NCBI GenBank assembly: GCA_002731825.1
Contig: PCCS01000034.1
Location: forward strand, 50,227 to 114,226
Length of the DNA: 64,000 nucleotides
Direction of reading: 5' to 3'
DNA from: Myxococcales bacterium
GTDB taxonomy: Bacteria > Myxococcota_A > Bradymonadia > UBA7976 > UBA1532
Part shown: positions 8,868-18,501 of the stretch, piece by piece
Layout: every line of letters starts with the position of its first letter
How positions within the stretch are numbered: the first letter of the stretch is position 1
Program-made: the position numbers and the translations under genes
The notes under the pieces: generated by a model
Seen by the model: the letters and a program-made list of their open reading frames with translations, nothing else
Told to the model about the DNA's origin: nothing
Databases searched by the model: none

Positions 8868-9607
8868 GTTGGGGGTCTTTCGTGCGTTCAGCCGATGAAA
8901 TGCTGACCCTCATTCTGGCCTTGGTCACGGGGGCTTTGGGGGGGCGTTTTGACGCGCGTGAGACCTGGCAGCAACTCTACCTTGTTGGCGTTCGTTCATT
9001 GCCCATCGTCATCGTCACCGCCATCTTCGCTGGCGGGATCTCAGCGATCCAAGTGAGTGCGCATGTGGTTCGATTTCAGGCGTATGATGCGGTGGGGTGG
9101 GGCTTTGGATTCGTTGTATTCAGAGAGCTCGGGCCATTGCTCATCGGCTTGATGTTCAGTGGACGTGTCGGTGCTTTTAATGCGGCTGAGCTTGGGACAA
9201 TGAAGGTCACAGAGCAGCTCGATGCACTCAGAGTTCTCGCCATCAATCCACTGAATTACTTGGTGGGGCCAAGGATCGTGGCCATGGTCGTCATGATGAC
9301 GGCTTTAGTGATGGTCGGTAACGTATTTGCACTGCTGGGTGGCATGTTGACAGCTCAGGTCTTAGTCGATGTCGACCCGATGGTTTTCTGGATCTCGTTG
9401 ACAGACTATGTCCGTCCCGTTGACTTATTCAATGGTCTCGTAAAGGCCGGTCTCTTTGGGTTCGTCATTGGATTGGTCAGCTGTCGGCATGGTTTAGCCG
9501 TGGATGGTGGTGCACCTGGGGTCGGCCGGGCAGTTAATCAAGCCGTTGTGGCATCAGCCCTGGGCATTTTCTGTTTTGATTATCTTGTCACAGCGATTTT
9601 ACCATGA
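8864..9607 (+). CDS. Mla-type permease, subunit 1 (MlaE family)
   Basis: A 247-residue inner-membrane protein with about five or six hydrophobic segments and the MlaE core motif: ELGPLLIGLMFSGRVGAF then AAELGTMKVTEQLDAL and NPLNYLVGPR. Glu109 in AAELG is the residue normally conserved in MlaE. Family members form, as a dimer, the membrane part of a phospholipid transporter between inner and outer membranes, receiving lipid from a hexameric MCE ring. The C-terminal GAPGVGRAVNQAVV segment is also typical. It overlaps the genes on both sides by four bases. Confidence 0.9.
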   Translation: MSWGSFVRSADEMLTLILALVTGALGGRFDARETWQQLYLVGVRSLPIVIVTAIFAGGISAIQVSAHVVRFQAYDAVGWGFGFVVFRELGPLLIGLMFSGRVGAFNAAELGTMKVTEQLDALRVLAINPLNYLVGPRIVAMVVMMTALVMVGNVFALLGGMLTAQVLVDVDPMVFWISLTDYVRPVDLFNGLVKAGLFGFVIGLVSCRHGLAVDGGAPGVGRAVNQAVVASALGIFCFDYLVTAILP

Positions 9608-10350
9608 GCGCCCAAACCCGTGTCTTCCTTGGTAATATGGCATTCGTCATCAAGAAAATGATGGGTCGAAAAAAGACCGACCGGGCATCAAGATTACGGT
9701 TCTGGAGCGCGTTGAATGATGTCGGCATCAACAGTGTGTTTTTCATTGTCATTACCCTAGGTTTTGTCGGCACCATCATGATGCTCCATGGCGGTTATCA
9801 AGCCGCGCGTATCATTGGGGACTCAAATCTGGTGGGCCCTCAGATATTACCGTTGATGATTCGTCAACTCGGACCAACTCTGGCCGGGCTAATGGTTGCG
9901 ACCAGGGTCGGGACAGGGATGGCGGCCCGCATTGGCAGTATGGTCGTAACCGAACAGGTCGATGCGCTTCGCTTATCCAATGCTTGCCCGGTCAATTATT
10001 TGATTACACCATCTTGGCATGCCGCGTTGGTTATGGTGCCCATCTTGTCAATCTTCGGCATTACCGCTGCCTTCTTTTCAGGAATGTTGACAGCATATGT
10101 CGTCTTCGAAACGGCGCCCGGGGTCTATGCTGACTGGAGTTTCGTATCAGGTCTAGATGCTGTTGAGGCACTCATTAAATCCATCTCATTTGGAGCGGTT
10201 ATTCCGCTGATTGCCGGTACATGTGGGTTATCGACTCATGGTGGGAGCGCTGGCGTTGGCCGCGCGACGACCAATGCCGTGGTTCTCTCTAGTTTGGCTG
10301 TTATTATTCTCGATTTTTTTATCGGTGCGCTGATTTTAGGACTCAGATGA
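9604..10350 (+). CDS. Mla-type permease, subunit 2 (divergent MlaE paralogue)
   Basis: A 248-residue paralogue of the preceding permease. It keeps QLGPTLAGLMVATRVGTG, VTEQVDALRL and the C-terminal SAGVGRATTNAVV, but the AAELG motif is AARIGSM, so Arg109 stands exactly where subunit 1 has Glu109. An extra positively charged N-terminal stretch (KKMMGRKK) precedes the first hydrophobic helix. Two different MlaE genes in one operon suggest a permease heterodimer rather than the homodimer known in Escherichia coli; this is inference. ATGA overlaps link it to the genes before and after. Confidence 0.88.
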   Translation: MSAQTRVFLGNMAFVIKKMMGRKKTDRASRLRFWSALNDVGINSVFFIVITLGFVGTIMMLHGGYQAARIIGDSNLVGPQILPLMIRQLGPTLAGLMVATRVGTGMAARIGSMVVTEQVDALRLSNACPVNYLITPSWHAALVMVPILSIFGITAAFFSGMLTAYVVFETAPGVYADWSFVSGLDAVEALIKSISFGAVIPLIAGTCGLSTHGGSAGVGRATTNAVVLSSLAVIILDFFIGALILGLR

Positions 10351-11090
10351 TCGAATTTAAAAATGTCTCAAAGGCCTTCGGAGACAGGCAGATTTTAAAG
10401 GGCGTATCACTCACAGTCGACGCTGGCAAAGTCCTCTTCGTGATCGGTAAGAGTGGGGCTGGGAAGAGTGTCTTGACCAAGCATGTAGTTGGCCTTGTTC
10501 GCCCAGATTCCGGCGCTGTTTTATTCGATGGGGTCGATGTTTCAAGTTGGACAGAAGAGCAGTTCTATCCGTTGAGGAAACGGTGCACTATGGTGCTTCA
10601 GCACAGTACTTTGTTCGACTCTATGACCATTGTAGAAAATGTGGCACTCCCCATCCGAAAACACAGACAACTTGGTTGGAATGCTGCCTTAGAGACGGCC
10701 ACGTCTTATTTGAATGATGTGGGGATGGCTGAGTACGCAAAGCGAATGCCCGACACTTTAGGAGATGGTCTTCGAAAGCGAATTGCCATCGCCCGTGCAT
10801 TGGCTCTACAGCCCCAGTGCGTGATTTTTGATGAACCGACGACGGGGCTTGATCCCCAAAGTGCGATTCAAGTAGACGGCCTCATTCGGTCACTTGCCGA
10901 TCGGTTTTCTGTGACCTGCATCGTCGTCTCTCATGACCTTAGAAGTATCTTCTCGATTGCAGACCGGGTTGTCATGCTATACCAAGGACAAGTCTTATTG
11001 GATGGGCCCGCTGACGTCTTTAGACGCTCGGAACACCCTGTGGTGAAACAGTTCATGAGCGGTGTGCCAGATGGGCCAATGGAGCTATAA
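10347..11090 (+). CDS. Mla-type ABC ATPase, subunit 2 (degenerate signature motif)
   Basis: A 247-residue MlaF-like ATPase. Walker A GKSGAGKS at 34-41, Q-loop Gln85, canonical Walker B VIFDEPTTGLDP with catalytic Glu163, and switch His196 are present. The ABC signature, normally LSGGQ, is LGDGL at 138-142, so the Ser and the second Gly that contact ATP in the partner subunit are changed. This is the mirror image of subunit 1, whose signature is good but whose Walker B Glu is Asp. The start overlaps the permease stop (ATGA) and its stop TAA is followed directly by the ATG of the MCE gene. Confidence 0.9.
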   Translation: MIEFKNVSKAFGDRQILKGVSLTVDAGKVLFVIGKSGAGKSVLTKHVVGLVRPDSGAVLFDGVDVSSWTEEQFYPLRKRCTMVLQHSTLFDSMTIVENVALPIRKHRQLGWNAALETATSYLNDVGMAEYAKRMPDTLGDGLRKRIAIARALALQPQCVIFDEPTTGLDPQSAIQVDGLIRSLADRFSVTCIVVSHDLRSIFSIADRVVMLYQGQVLLDGPADVFRRSEHPVVKQFMSGVPDGPMEL

Positions 11091-12122
11091 ATGAGTGAGA
11101 GCGGCGTGAAGTCAAAGGTGGTTTTATTGATCATTGTCGCACTGGCTCTGACCGCAGCCTTCGGTGCGGCTTTAGGCGCCTTTGACTTCCGTGAGACCAC
11201 AGTGTTTCGCGTCGCCTTTTCGGACTCGGGCGCCCTTCGGGTGGGCGCTAAAGTACGCATTGCAGGTATCGAAGCGGGCCATGTCAGTTCCGTCGAATTT
11301 ATTGCGCCGAGTGACCCGCGGGCCGTACCGAACTCTTTCGTACAGCTGGGCTTGGATATCGACACAACGATGTCTGAGGTCATCCGGGAAAATGCTGAAT
11401 TCCACATCACGACGCGGGGGGTGCTGGGAGAAAAGTACGTCGAAGTTGTGCCAGGAACACAGACCCGCGATGCGTTATCAAGAGAGCAGGTTGCACGTGG
11501 ATTTGACCCGCCACGAATCGACCTGTTTTTGAGTAAGGTCGACAGAATACTCAGTCAGTTTGTCGCTCTTATGGGTGAGGATGATGGCGATATGAAAGCT
11601 CTGGCGACGAGTTTGACCCGCTTAATTACTCGGCTCGACGAATTCATGGGCAATCACGGTCATCAATTTGGTCAGGTCATTGAAAATGCGACCGGTGCTA
11701 GCAAAGACTTTAAATTCATTTTGAGCCAGTTGAGTGATGGCATGCCCACTGGCAAGACTCTGGCTGACTCTCTGGAGAAAGTCGATCGGCTAACGAACAC
11801 CATCCAACGAGACCTGCCGGGGGCAACTCGGACCGCTCGGAGAGCCATGGTCGACTTGAGGGCGGCCGCTCAGGCGGTTAAAGGGGTCGCTCAGCAGGTA
11901 TTAGATGGCAAGGACTCTTTTCAAAGTCTGATCGACCGCATACCGATGCTGAGTCGCTGGGCGGAAGACAGTTTGCGTGATCTGGCCGCAATTTTAAGCC
12001 GCATGGTGGCGGGGCAGGGCAGCGTCGGCTTGCTTCTAGCCAGCCCAGAAATACACGACGAAGTGAAGTCCGTGTTGAGTGAATTGAAAAAACGACCATG
12101 GCGATTGATGTGGCGAGACTGA
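11091..12122 (+). CDS. MCE-domain lipid-binding protein (MlaD-like)
   Basis: A 343-residue protein with a single N-terminal membrane anchor at about 8-28 and an MCE domain at about 36-122 (FRVAFSDSGALRVGAKVRIA, then ITTRGVLGEKYVEVVPG). The remainder is a long, mostly helical, probably coiled-coil region, longer than E. coli MlaD and closer to the extended MCE proteins that form periplasmic tubes. Known MlaD makes a hexameric ring on the MlaE dimer and binds phospholipid. It is the only MCE gene in the operon, so one ring would serve the two different permeases. The start codon directly follows the ATPase stop. No outer-membrane MlaA or periplasmic MlaC homologue is visible nearby. Confidence 0.9.
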   Translation: MSESGVKSKVVLLIIVALALTAAFGAALGAFDFRETTVFRVAFSDSGALRVGAKVRIAGIEAGHVSSVEFIAPSDPRAVPNSFVQLGLDIDTTMSEVIRENAEFHITTRGVLGEKYVEVVPGTQTRDALSREQVARGFDPPRIDLFLSKVDRILSQFVALMGEDDGDMKALATSLTRLITRLDEFMGNHGHQFGQVIENATGASKDFKFILSQLSDGMPTGKTLADSLEKVDRLTNTIQRDLPGATRTARRAMVDLRAAAQAVKGVAQQVLDGKDSFQSLIDRIPMLSRWAEDSLRDLAAILSRMVAGQGSVGLLLASPEIHDEVKSVLSELKKRPWRLMWRD

Positions 12123-12158
12123 TATAGTCTGTCTTTCGGGCCTGTCTTGGAGAGTTGC

Positions 12159-12833
12159 ATGTGCAGATTAATTTGGGGTTTTTGCCTGGTTACAGTCCTA
12201 TCTATCTACGGCTGTGGAGACGGGACACAATCGAATGCCGCTGAAGGTGATGTTGTGAATCTCATCACTGAGGGTCAGCCCGATGCCACAGTCCCCATGG
12301 ACCAGGCCGATTCTGATAGACCGGATGAACCAGGAGACATTCCGCCGGCTGATTTACCCACGACAATGAGTTGTGATGAACTCACAGCCCGCTGGCCGTC
12401 AGATTGGGTGTCTTTAGAGGCCGCGGTGCTGGAGCTTGTCAACGAACGAAGAGCGAGCATGCAAGATTGTGGTAGCGCAGGGCGCTTTAGTCCCGTACCG
12501 CCCCTCGAAGGCCATCCGTTGTTGGATTGTGCGGCTAGACGCCATTCCTTAGATATGGCTCAGCGCGGTTTTTTTGACCATGTCAATCCGGACGGTGACG
12601 CACCCGATGCGCGAATTTTAGTCACTGGATACCAACCCAGGGCGATGGGCGAAAATATCGCCGCTGGCGCAATGACAGCAGACGATGTGGTCGAGGGCTG
12701 GATGAACAGTGATGGCCACTGCCGAAACATCATGGATGGCAGCTTCCAACAGCTCGGCGTGGGCTATATCTTCGATGCGGACGTCCAATATAACCGCTAT
12801 TGGACCCAAGTATTTGGCACTGAGCGAAATTGA
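12159..12833 (+). CDS. CAP/SCP-domain lipoprotein (YkwD-like)
   Basis: A 224-residue lipoprotein: hydrophobic N-terminus, lipobox-like IYGC with Cys19, then an acidic disordered spacer to about residue 80. The CAP domain follows, with AARRHSLDMAQRGFFDHVNP, the GENIA motif and GWMNSDGHCRNIM, so the His, Glu and His residues usually grouped in the cleft are present. Four cysteines in the domain may form disulphides. Bacterial CAP proteins of the YkwD group are secreted or surface-bound, with roles poorly known. The ATG at 12159 is preferred to an upstream TTG because GGAG sits seven bases before it. It follows the MCE gene by 36 bases and could be in the same transcript. Confidence 0.85.
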   Translation: MCRLIWGFCLVTVLSIYGCGDGTQSNAAEGDVVNLITEGQPDATVPMDQADSDRPDEPGDIPPADLPTTMSCDELTARWPSDWVSLEAAVLELVNERRASMQDCGSAGRFSPVPPLEGHPLLDCAARRHSLDMAQRGFFDHVNPDGDAPDARILVTGYQPRAMGENIAAGAMTADDVVEGWMNSDGHCRNIMDGSFQQLGVGYIFDADVQYNRYWTQVFGTERN

Positions 12834-12834
12834 A

Positions 12835-14037
12835 TTAGGGTGTCTCAACCAGGGTTGCAACACCCTGTCCAACACCGACGCAAAGAGTCGCAAGGCCACG
12901 GCCACCACCGCGCTTACGCAGTGCATGGAGTAAGGTGGTCATGATGCGGGCGCCGCTACAGCCAAGGGGATGACCAAGGGCGATAGCACCGCCATTGACA
13001 TTGACCTTACTCTCATCCATTCCCGCCGTTTGCATGACGGCCAGAGATTGAGCGGCAAACGCTTCATTGAGCTCGATTAGGTCAACCTGCGCCAAATCGA
13101 CACCGGCCCTATTTAAGCATTTCTCTGTCGCGGGGACCGGGCCAATGCCCATAATTCTTGGATTCACTCCAGCGGCTGCGGCGCCTTTATAAAAACCGAG
13201 AATCTCCAGCCCTGACGCCTCTGCGCGTTGACGCTCCATGAGGACGAGTGCCGAAGCACCGTCGTTCAATGTACTGCTGTTGCCAGCTGTGACACTGCCC
13301 TCATCTTTACGAAACGCGGGCCTCAAACGGGCGAGTTTTTCAAGACTCGTGTCCGCCCGTGGGCCTTCATCGGTATCGATGCTCAGCGCGGGGCCTTTAC
13401 GCTGAGGCACCTCAACGGTCAGCAGTTCTGCGTCGAATGAGCCATTTGCCTGGGCCGCCAAGGCTTTCTGATGGCTAGACAGGGCAAACTGGTCTTGTGC
13501 CTCGCGGGAAATATGATGCCGGTCAACTAAATTTTCGGCTGTAAATCCCATGCCCTCTAACGGGAAGAGTGCTTCCATGGCAGGGTTAGGAAAACGCCAT
13601 CCGAGAGACGTATCATAGACGGTGACATTGCCTACAGGGAATGCGGCTGATGCCTTTGGCATCACCCATGGGGCGCGACTCATTGACTCAACGCCTCCAG
13701 CGACCATCACATCTGCATCACCAACTTGGATAGCCCTCGCGGCTTGATTAATTGCGCTTAGGCCTGATGCGCAGAGTCGATTGACGGTGATGGCTGGGAC
13801 AGTCTGTGGCAGGCCCGCAAGCAGTGTCGCCATGCGGGCGATGTTGCGATTGTCCTCGCCGGCTTGGTTGGCACATCCAAATATGACTTCGTCGATTGAA
13901 TCACCAGGCACACCAGCCCTCGTTAACGATTCTGCGATCACGAGACCGGCTAAATCATCGGGTCGTATGGATGACAAACCGCCCCTAAACCGCCCGATCG
14001 CCGTTCGAACTGCACTGACAATCGCTACCTCACGCAT
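12835..14037 (-). CDS. Thiolase, acetyl-CoA C-acyltransferase
   Basis: A 400-residue thiolase. The nucleophilic cysteine is in [15 protein letters not shown], the active-site His in [16 protein letters not shown] and the second cysteine in [13 protein letters not shown] near the C-terminus. The N-terminus [20 protein letters not shown] matches the degradative/AtoB-type subfamily. It condenses or cleaves acyl-CoA and acetyl-CoA in fatty-acid or acetoacetyl-CoA metabolism; chain-length preference cannot be read from the sequence. The ATG at 14037 is chosen because the conserved N-terminus starts there; it sits one base after the stop of the preceding minus-strand gene, so the two are probably cotranscribed. 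It meets the CAP gene tail to tail. Confidence 0.92.
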   Translation of the reverse strand: MREVAIVSAVRTAIGRFRGGLSSIRPDDLAGLVIAESLTRAGVPGDSIDEVIFGCANQAGEDNRNIARMATLLAGLPQTVPAITVNRLCASGLSAINQAARAIQVGDADVMVAGGVESMSRAPWVMPKASAAFPVGNVTVYDTSLGWRFPNPAMEALFPLEGMGFTAENLVDRHHISREAQDQFALSSHQKALAAQANGSFDAELLTVEVPQRKGPALSIDTDEGPRADTSLEKLARLRPAFRKDEGSVTAGNSSTLNDGASALVLMERQRAEASGLEILGFYKGAAAAGVNPRIMGIGPVPATEKCLNRAGVDLAQVDLIELNEAFAAQSLAVMQTAGMDESKVNVNGGAIALGHPLGCSGARIMTTLLHALRKRGGGRGLATLCVGVGQGVATLVETP

Positions 14038-14038
14038 A

Positions 14039-14581
14039 TTATTCAGCATCCTCAACAGCCCGAAGGGCGGCATGAAACGTCTCTTCTAAATCGCCAAGTT
14101 CCGAATCCTCCAAATGCCGAGCTGAGTCGGTAGATGTAAATTCTACAGGCACAAGTTCAGGGGTTGTGGGTGTGATCACTAAGTACGTATTGTCCCCCGT
14201 TTCCAATTGCACGAGAACGGCATATTCTTCTTCTTCACCGTCATCAGTTCTGACGCCGATGAAGTCGCAATCTTCGAGAAATTCATCGTCAGGTTCACCA
14301 ACCAGGAAAAGGCCGTCCGGACGCGATTCACTCTTTAGACCCCAATCTCTGATAGCCGAGTTCAATTCGCCTCGAAGTTTCTGAACTGTGGCCTCATCTA
14401 CAGGCTCGAGAACATCGGCTCCATTCTCTTGAGAGGTCTCCACGAGATGAATAGGGAAGTCCAAGGGGATTAAGAGGCCATAAGCCCGTTCATCAACATC
14501 CAATTCGAGGTAAACCTCCATCTGTGTGGGTTCGCCATCGCCATTGACTGTTACGATTCGATTCTGATCTGGATCGGACAT
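14039..14581 (-). CDS. Acidic cytoplasmic protein, DUF1292/DUF3727-like
   Basis: A 180-residue very acidic protein with no signal peptide or membrane segment. Two similar halves can be seen: a first unit with [20 protein letters not shown] and a second with [20 protein letters not shown], each followed by an acidic helix. The order 'protein strand, then Y-x-L-L-x-P' resembles DUF1292 and DUF3727 proteins, whose role is unknown. The start has a strong AGAGGAG six bases upstream. It is immediately upstream of the thiolase (1-base gap), but that does not give a clear function. Assignment to a family is tentative. Confidence 0.6.
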   Translation of the reverse strand: MSDPDQNRIVTVNGDGEPTQMEVYLELDVDERAYGLLIPLDFPIHLVETSQENGADVLEPVDEATVQKLRGELNSAIRDWGLKSESRPDGLFLVGEPDDEFLEDCDFIGVRTDDGEEEEYAVLVQLETGDNTYLVITPTTPELVPVEFTSTDSARHLEDSELGDLEETFHAALRAVEDAE

Positions 14582-14705
14582 ATACGACTCCTCTCATCGT
14601 GGGTTGCTGCGCCGAGAGATACCGTGTCGGGCGGCTGCACACAACTGAGAATCGCAGTGTGTTGTATCTTTGACTGGGATGGCGAGTCGCGTTTGCTAAA
14701 CCAGG

Positions 14706-14721
14706 TGAGTAATTTTACTCA
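14706..14721. terminator. Short hairpin downstream of the zinc-ribbon gene
   Basis: A perfect 6-base inverted repeat TGAGTA / TACTCA around ATTT, lying about 35 bases after the stop of the minus-strand zinc-ribbon gene. It is not followed by a T-run on that strand, so it is only a weak candidate terminator. Confidence 0.2.
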
Positions 14722-14753
14722 GCCTTGTTCTTGAGCCCGTCAGCAGACCGATT

Positions 14754-15056
14754 CTATTTTAGTCCTTTGAAAAGCGCTTCCAGCTTAGATCGGGCATCGT
14801 CTGCCTCGGCGGCATCAGTCTCAAGTGTGGCGTTGAATTCGAATGACATGCAGAAATTCGCTTTTTCCCGATCGCGGATATAGAAAGACCCGTTTTCGCG
14901 GCACTCATTTTGGTAACTTGGATCCCAAAAACGGCAATTTTTGCAGACGTGTAGGTCTGCACCGCATGTCGTACATTCATCCCGACGCTGAACACGGGCC
15001 GACATATCGACATCGGTTCCACAATCGTGACAGACATATTTTTTTTCCTCTAACAT
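14754..15056 (-). CDS. Small zinc-ribbon protein
   Basis: A 100-residue protein with cysteine pairs CHDC, CTTC and CKNC plus single cysteines in NECRE and NFCMS, which should make one or two zinc ribbons (first half), and an acidic helical C-terminus. The layout with FWDPSYQNECRE suggests a conserved small zinc-ribbon protein family seen in delta-proteobacteria, function unknown. It begins 35 bases after the typA stop on the same strand, so the two are likely cotranscribed; the zinc ribbon could act in translation or ribosome biology, but this is guesswork. Confidence 0.75.
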   Translation of the reverse strand: MLEEKKYVCHDCGTDVDMSARVQRRDECTTCGADLHVCKNCRFWDPSYQNECRENGSFYIRDREKANFCMSFEFNATLETDAAEADDARSKLEALFKGLK

Positions 15057-15091
15057 GGCTCTTCGATCCCCGCGTCATGCTCAATGTGTCT

Positions 15092-16909
15092 TTAGCCGGC
15101 TGCCTTTTTTTCTAAACGCCGGCGTTCACTGTGGTCCAGCACTCGTTTCCTAAGTCTAATGGCCTCAGGCGTTACTTCAACCCATTCGTCATCATTGATG
15201 TATTCAAGGGCTTCTTCAAGGGACATTTTTCGCGGTGCGTTGAGTCGTGTGTCTACGTCCTTAAACGCTTGCCTCATATTGTCGAGCTTCTTTGCTTTAC
15301 ATGGATTTATGACCAAGTCCTGAACCCGAGCATTTTCTCCGACAACCTGACCGGCGTAGACGCGTTCGCCTGGATTGATAAATAAGACACCGCGCTCTTG
15401 TAATGTCTCCAGCGAGTAGCTTGTCGTCTGTCCTGTTTCGAGCGCGATGAGAACACCATTATGTCGCCGCTGAAAGTCACCCTTGTACGGGCCGTAATCA
15501 GCGAATGTCTTATAGAGTGTCCCTGTGCCCCGAGTTTGAGTCAGAAATCGGCTTCGATATCCGATGAGACCACGACTTGGGATGAGAAATTCTATGCGCA
15601 CGATGTCGCCATCGATACGCATGTCCTGTAATTCGCCCCCGCGCAGATTGAGATCCTGTATGACCGCACCACTGAAACTCTCTGCACAATCGATTGTGAC
15701 TGTTTCATAGGGCTCTTCGCGGCCATCTGGACCATCTCTAAAAATCACCCTTGGCATTGAGACCATCAATTCGAAACTCTCTCGGCGCATCGTCTCAATT
15801 AAGATACCAAGGTGAAGTTCACCGCGGCCAGAGACGCGAAAAACATCTGATGACTCAGTCTGCTCTACACGTAGACTGACGTTAGATTGCAATTCTTTTG
15901 CCAGGCGCTCTCGCAAATTACGACTCGTGACGTACTTGCCAGACTTGCCTGCAAAGGGGCCATTATTGGCAATGAACTCCATTGATATGGTGGGTTCGTC
16001 AACGGCGATTGGTGGCATGGCTTCCAATGCGTCCTGACTGCAGATGGTCTCTCCGGGCAGCGCATCTGTAAAGCCTGCTATCCCTACGATATGGCCCGCT
16101 TGAGCGGATTTAATATCAACCTGCTCCAAGCCTTCGTAGCCACTCAAGCGCGACACTTTCGATTTTCGCGATTCACCACCAATACTGATACAGGCCAGTT
16201 GGTCACCTTTCGATACGGATCCGCGGGTAATGCGTCCGACTGCAATTCGTCCGACGAATTCGTCGTAGGCGATGGTCGCAACCTGCATCTGGAAAGGGCC
16301 GTCGACATCGACATCTGGGCCGGCCACTTTTTCGACAATTGCATCGAGGAGCGGGGTGACGTTTTCTTGATCTTCGTCGAGTTCATTGACGGCCCAACCA
16401 TCTCGCGCAGACGCATAGAGAACACTGAAATCCAGCTGTTCATCGTCGGCGCCAAGGCTTACGAAGAGGTCGAATACTGCATCTAAGACGACGTCAGGTC
16501 GCCCATCGGGTCGGTCGCATTTGTTGATGACCACCATGGGCTTGAGGCCGTGATCCAATGCTTTTTGTAGCACGAAGCGTGTCTGTGGCATCGGACCTTC
16601 GAAGGCATCGACGACGAGCAGTACAGAATCAACCATGCCGAGGACGCGTTCGACCTCTCCTCCGAAGTCAGAGTGGCCCGGGGTATCGACGATGTTGATG
16701 GTCAACCCGCGCCAACGGATGCCCGTATTCTTCGACAAGATCGTGATGCCACGCTCCCGTTCCAGGTCCAGCTTGTCCATCGCGCGTTCCTGGACATGAC
16801 GGTGCTCCGGGAGAGTGCCTGATTGATTAAGGAGGCAGTCAACCAACGTGGTCTTACCGTGGTCTACGTGCGCAATGATTGCAATGTTCCGAATATCTTC
16901 GCGTTTCAT
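15092..16909 (-). CDS. typA: Ribosome-associated GTPase TypA/BipA
   Basis: A 605-residue translational GTPase, exactly the family length. G1 is AHVDHGKTT near residue 15, G3 is [12 protein letters not shown] and G4 is [11 protein letters not shown]; the EF-G-like domains and the BipA-specific C-terminal domain follow ([43 protein letters not shown]). TypA binds the ribosome and aids 50S assembly and stress or cold growth. The ATG at 16909 is chosen because the conserved N-terminus [20 protein letters not shown] begins there and AGGCGAG precedes it; a longer reading would add 34 residues without homologous character. Confidence 0.96.
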   Translation of the reverse strand: MKREDIRNIAIIAHVDHGKTTLVDCLLNQSGTLPEHRHVQERAMDKLDLERERGITILSKNTGIRWRGLTINIVDTPGHSDFGGEVERVLGMVDSVLLVVDAFEGPMPQTRFVLQKALDHGLKPMVVINKCDRPDGRPDVVLDAVFDLFVSLGADDEQLDFSVLYASARDGWAVNELDEDQENVTPLLDAIVEKVAGPDVDVDGPFQMQVATIAYDEFVGRIAVGRITRGSVSKGDQLACISIGGESRKSKVSRLSGYEGLEQVDIKSAQAGHIVGIAGFTDALPGETICSQDALEAMPPIAVDEPTISMEFIANNGPFAGKSGKYVTSRNLRERLAKELQSNVSLRVEQTESSDVFRVSGRGELHLGILIETMRRESFELMVSMPRVIFRDGPDGREEPYETVTIDCAESFSGAVIQDLNLRGGELQDMRIDGDIVRIEFLIPSRGLIGYRSRFLTQTRGTGTLYKTFADYGPYKGDFQRRHNGVLIALETGQTTSYSLETLQERGVLFINPGERVYAGQVVGENARVQDLVINPCKAKKLDNMRQAFKDVDTRLNAPRKMSLEEALEYINDDEWVEVTPEAIRLRKRVLDHSERRRLEKKAAG

Positions 16910-17088
16910 ATGCTCGCCTGTGAACTTTATTTGCCTGAGGAAGATGTGTTGTGTCTGTTGGGGGCATTTGACACAGGCAGACCGACAATACAAGGACGAA
17001 TCACGTGTCAACAGGAGAGAATGGCCGAAACGAGGTCCTTTGGAGGTCTCTAAAGGCTTAGTCTAGAAGGCGCCAGTCTCTCTAGTTG

Positions 17089-17895
17089 TCAATCCCAGCG
17101 GCAATGGACTCGGCCTTGTGAAATGGCATATCGTTCGCGCATGACCGAATCGCGGCTGAGCTGTATTTCAGCCTGGCATCGGTTATCGAGGCTCACCGCT
17201 GGATAGCTGATAGAATAGGTTTCTACACCCTTTAACGGCTTACCGTCACTGGAGCTGAGGGTCATCAAACCTGCTTCTTGTCCAATGAGGACTCTGATGT
17301 CCAGCGGGCCGGCACCACGAGAGCGAATGCGGCTGGAGAGGTTGATCCGAGCCAGATTATTGGCAAGCAGAGGGTCACCTCGGTCAGAACTGCCTTTCAG
17401 ACTCGTGTTTGCATCGGTCAGTTTATCTCGGAGATCTGCATATAAAATAGCCTCTTGTCTTCGTTTCCTGGGGTTCCAAATTTCGATGTATAGATAGGGC
17501 GCTTGGGCCATTGAGCCGGGACTCAGCAAGTTGAGCACGATGTTGAGTTTAAAATGATCATTCGGTTTGACGACATAGGCAGAAAGCGCGGCGATCATGT
17601 CATCTGATGCACCGGCCTTCTTTAAGTTTAAGAGCGTCGGTGCATCAGCGACAGCCATCACCCGGCGTGTCCGCATCATTTCCATCAGCGTCGGGCTTTT
17701 AACGCCGGCTTTTTGGAGCTGAGTCAGTTCGTCCAAGGTCAGGGGCAAGGCATCACTTTTGCGGTTAAACCGCTCGATTCGATCAAACTCGTCGGCCTTT
17801 ACGTCCATCAGATTGATAACTTGAGCAGGCGGGCTCGCCTGAGTCGTCAGGGGCAATGTCAAAATAAACAGAGGCAATAGTTTTTTAATCAGCAT
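17089..17895 (-). CDS. Exported protein of unknown function
   Basis: A 268-residue protein with a signal peptide (LIKKLLPLFILTLPLTTQAS, cleavage before Pro-Pro). Residues about 45-110 contain two helical units of the 'L-x-LDELTQLQKAG' kind, as in proteins with repeated small helical domains of unknown function; the C-terminal half is predicted beta and includes a Cys pair (C-R / HCR near the end) that could form a disulphide. I do not recognise the family. The ATG at 17895 is preferred over an upstream TTG because GGAG lies seven bases before it and the signal peptide starts there. It follows the lipoprotein gene on the same strand. Confidence 0.6.
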   Translation of the reverse strand: MLIKKLLPLFILTLPLTTQASPPAQVINLMDVKADEFDRIERFNRKSDALPLTLDELTQLQKAGVKSPTLMEMMRTRRVMAVADAPTLLNLKKAGASDDMIAALSAYVVKPNDHFKLNIVLNLLSPGSMAQAPYLYIEIWNPRKRRQEAILYADLRDKLTDANTSLKGSSDRGDPLLANNLARINLSSRIRSRGAGPLDIRVLIGQEAGLMTLSSSDGKPLKGVETYSISYPAVSLDNRCQAEIQLSRDSVMRERYAISQGRVHCRWD

Positions 17896-17945
17896 CTGAA
17901 AACTCCGGAAATGGTTGACGGTCGACGTTTCGCAAAGTTCGAAAT

Positions 17946-18248
17946 TCAATCGACCGAAGCGTCGGCGATTGTTGCGGCTGAATCTGATTCGTTTGAGATA
18001 GCCTGATCAGGACTCAAACGTGCATCGACATCGTCCTCGGTGAGGGCGCCGTCCGACGCCATTGGCAGGCCATCTGATTCATCATCTTGCGATGCGTCTA
18101 CGGGCTGTAAACCCATATCCAGCGCACTCATAGGCGCAGGGTCTGCCGTATAGACAGGGACCTCCTGAGCAGACTCTTTGAGCATAACCCGGCTGAGTTC
18201 ATCTCCGCAGCCGGTTCCAAAAAGACTCAAAATAACAAGTCGCCACAC
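17946..18248 (-). CDS. Short acidic lipoprotein
   Basis: A 100-residue lipoprotein: signal peptide MWRLVILSLFGTGC with lipidated Cys14, then an acidic, low-complexity tail rich in Asp, Ser and Ala with no recognisable domain. The GTG at 18248 is preferred because GGGGAG lies eight bases upstream; a GTG two codons earlier is possible. It is followed by the exported protein gene with about 50 bases between the chosen start codons' contexts. Function unknown; it might be a surface spacer or a partner of its neighbour. Confidence 0.55.
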   Translation of the reverse strand: MWRLVILSLFGTGCGDELSRVMLKESAQEVPVYTADPAPMSALDMGLQPVDASQDDESDGLPMASDGALTEDDVDARLSPDQAISNESDSAATIADASVD

Positions 18249-18501
18249 GAGCACTACTCCCCGAATTGAACCAGATGCTGTGTGTATACCCCAATTCCGA
18301 TTTCATAACCACGCGCATAACGATGGCACTGGGCGCTTTGTCAGTAGCACATGTGATAACAGACGGTTCCAATCTGGATTCAAGCGAGATACCATCAGAT
18401 TGGGTGCCTGATTCATGGAGTCACCCGTTTTGATTATTGAACATTGATTCTGCTTGGCTAAAACGTGAGCCAACAAACCTTATGATGAGTAGTTTGCAAG
18501 G

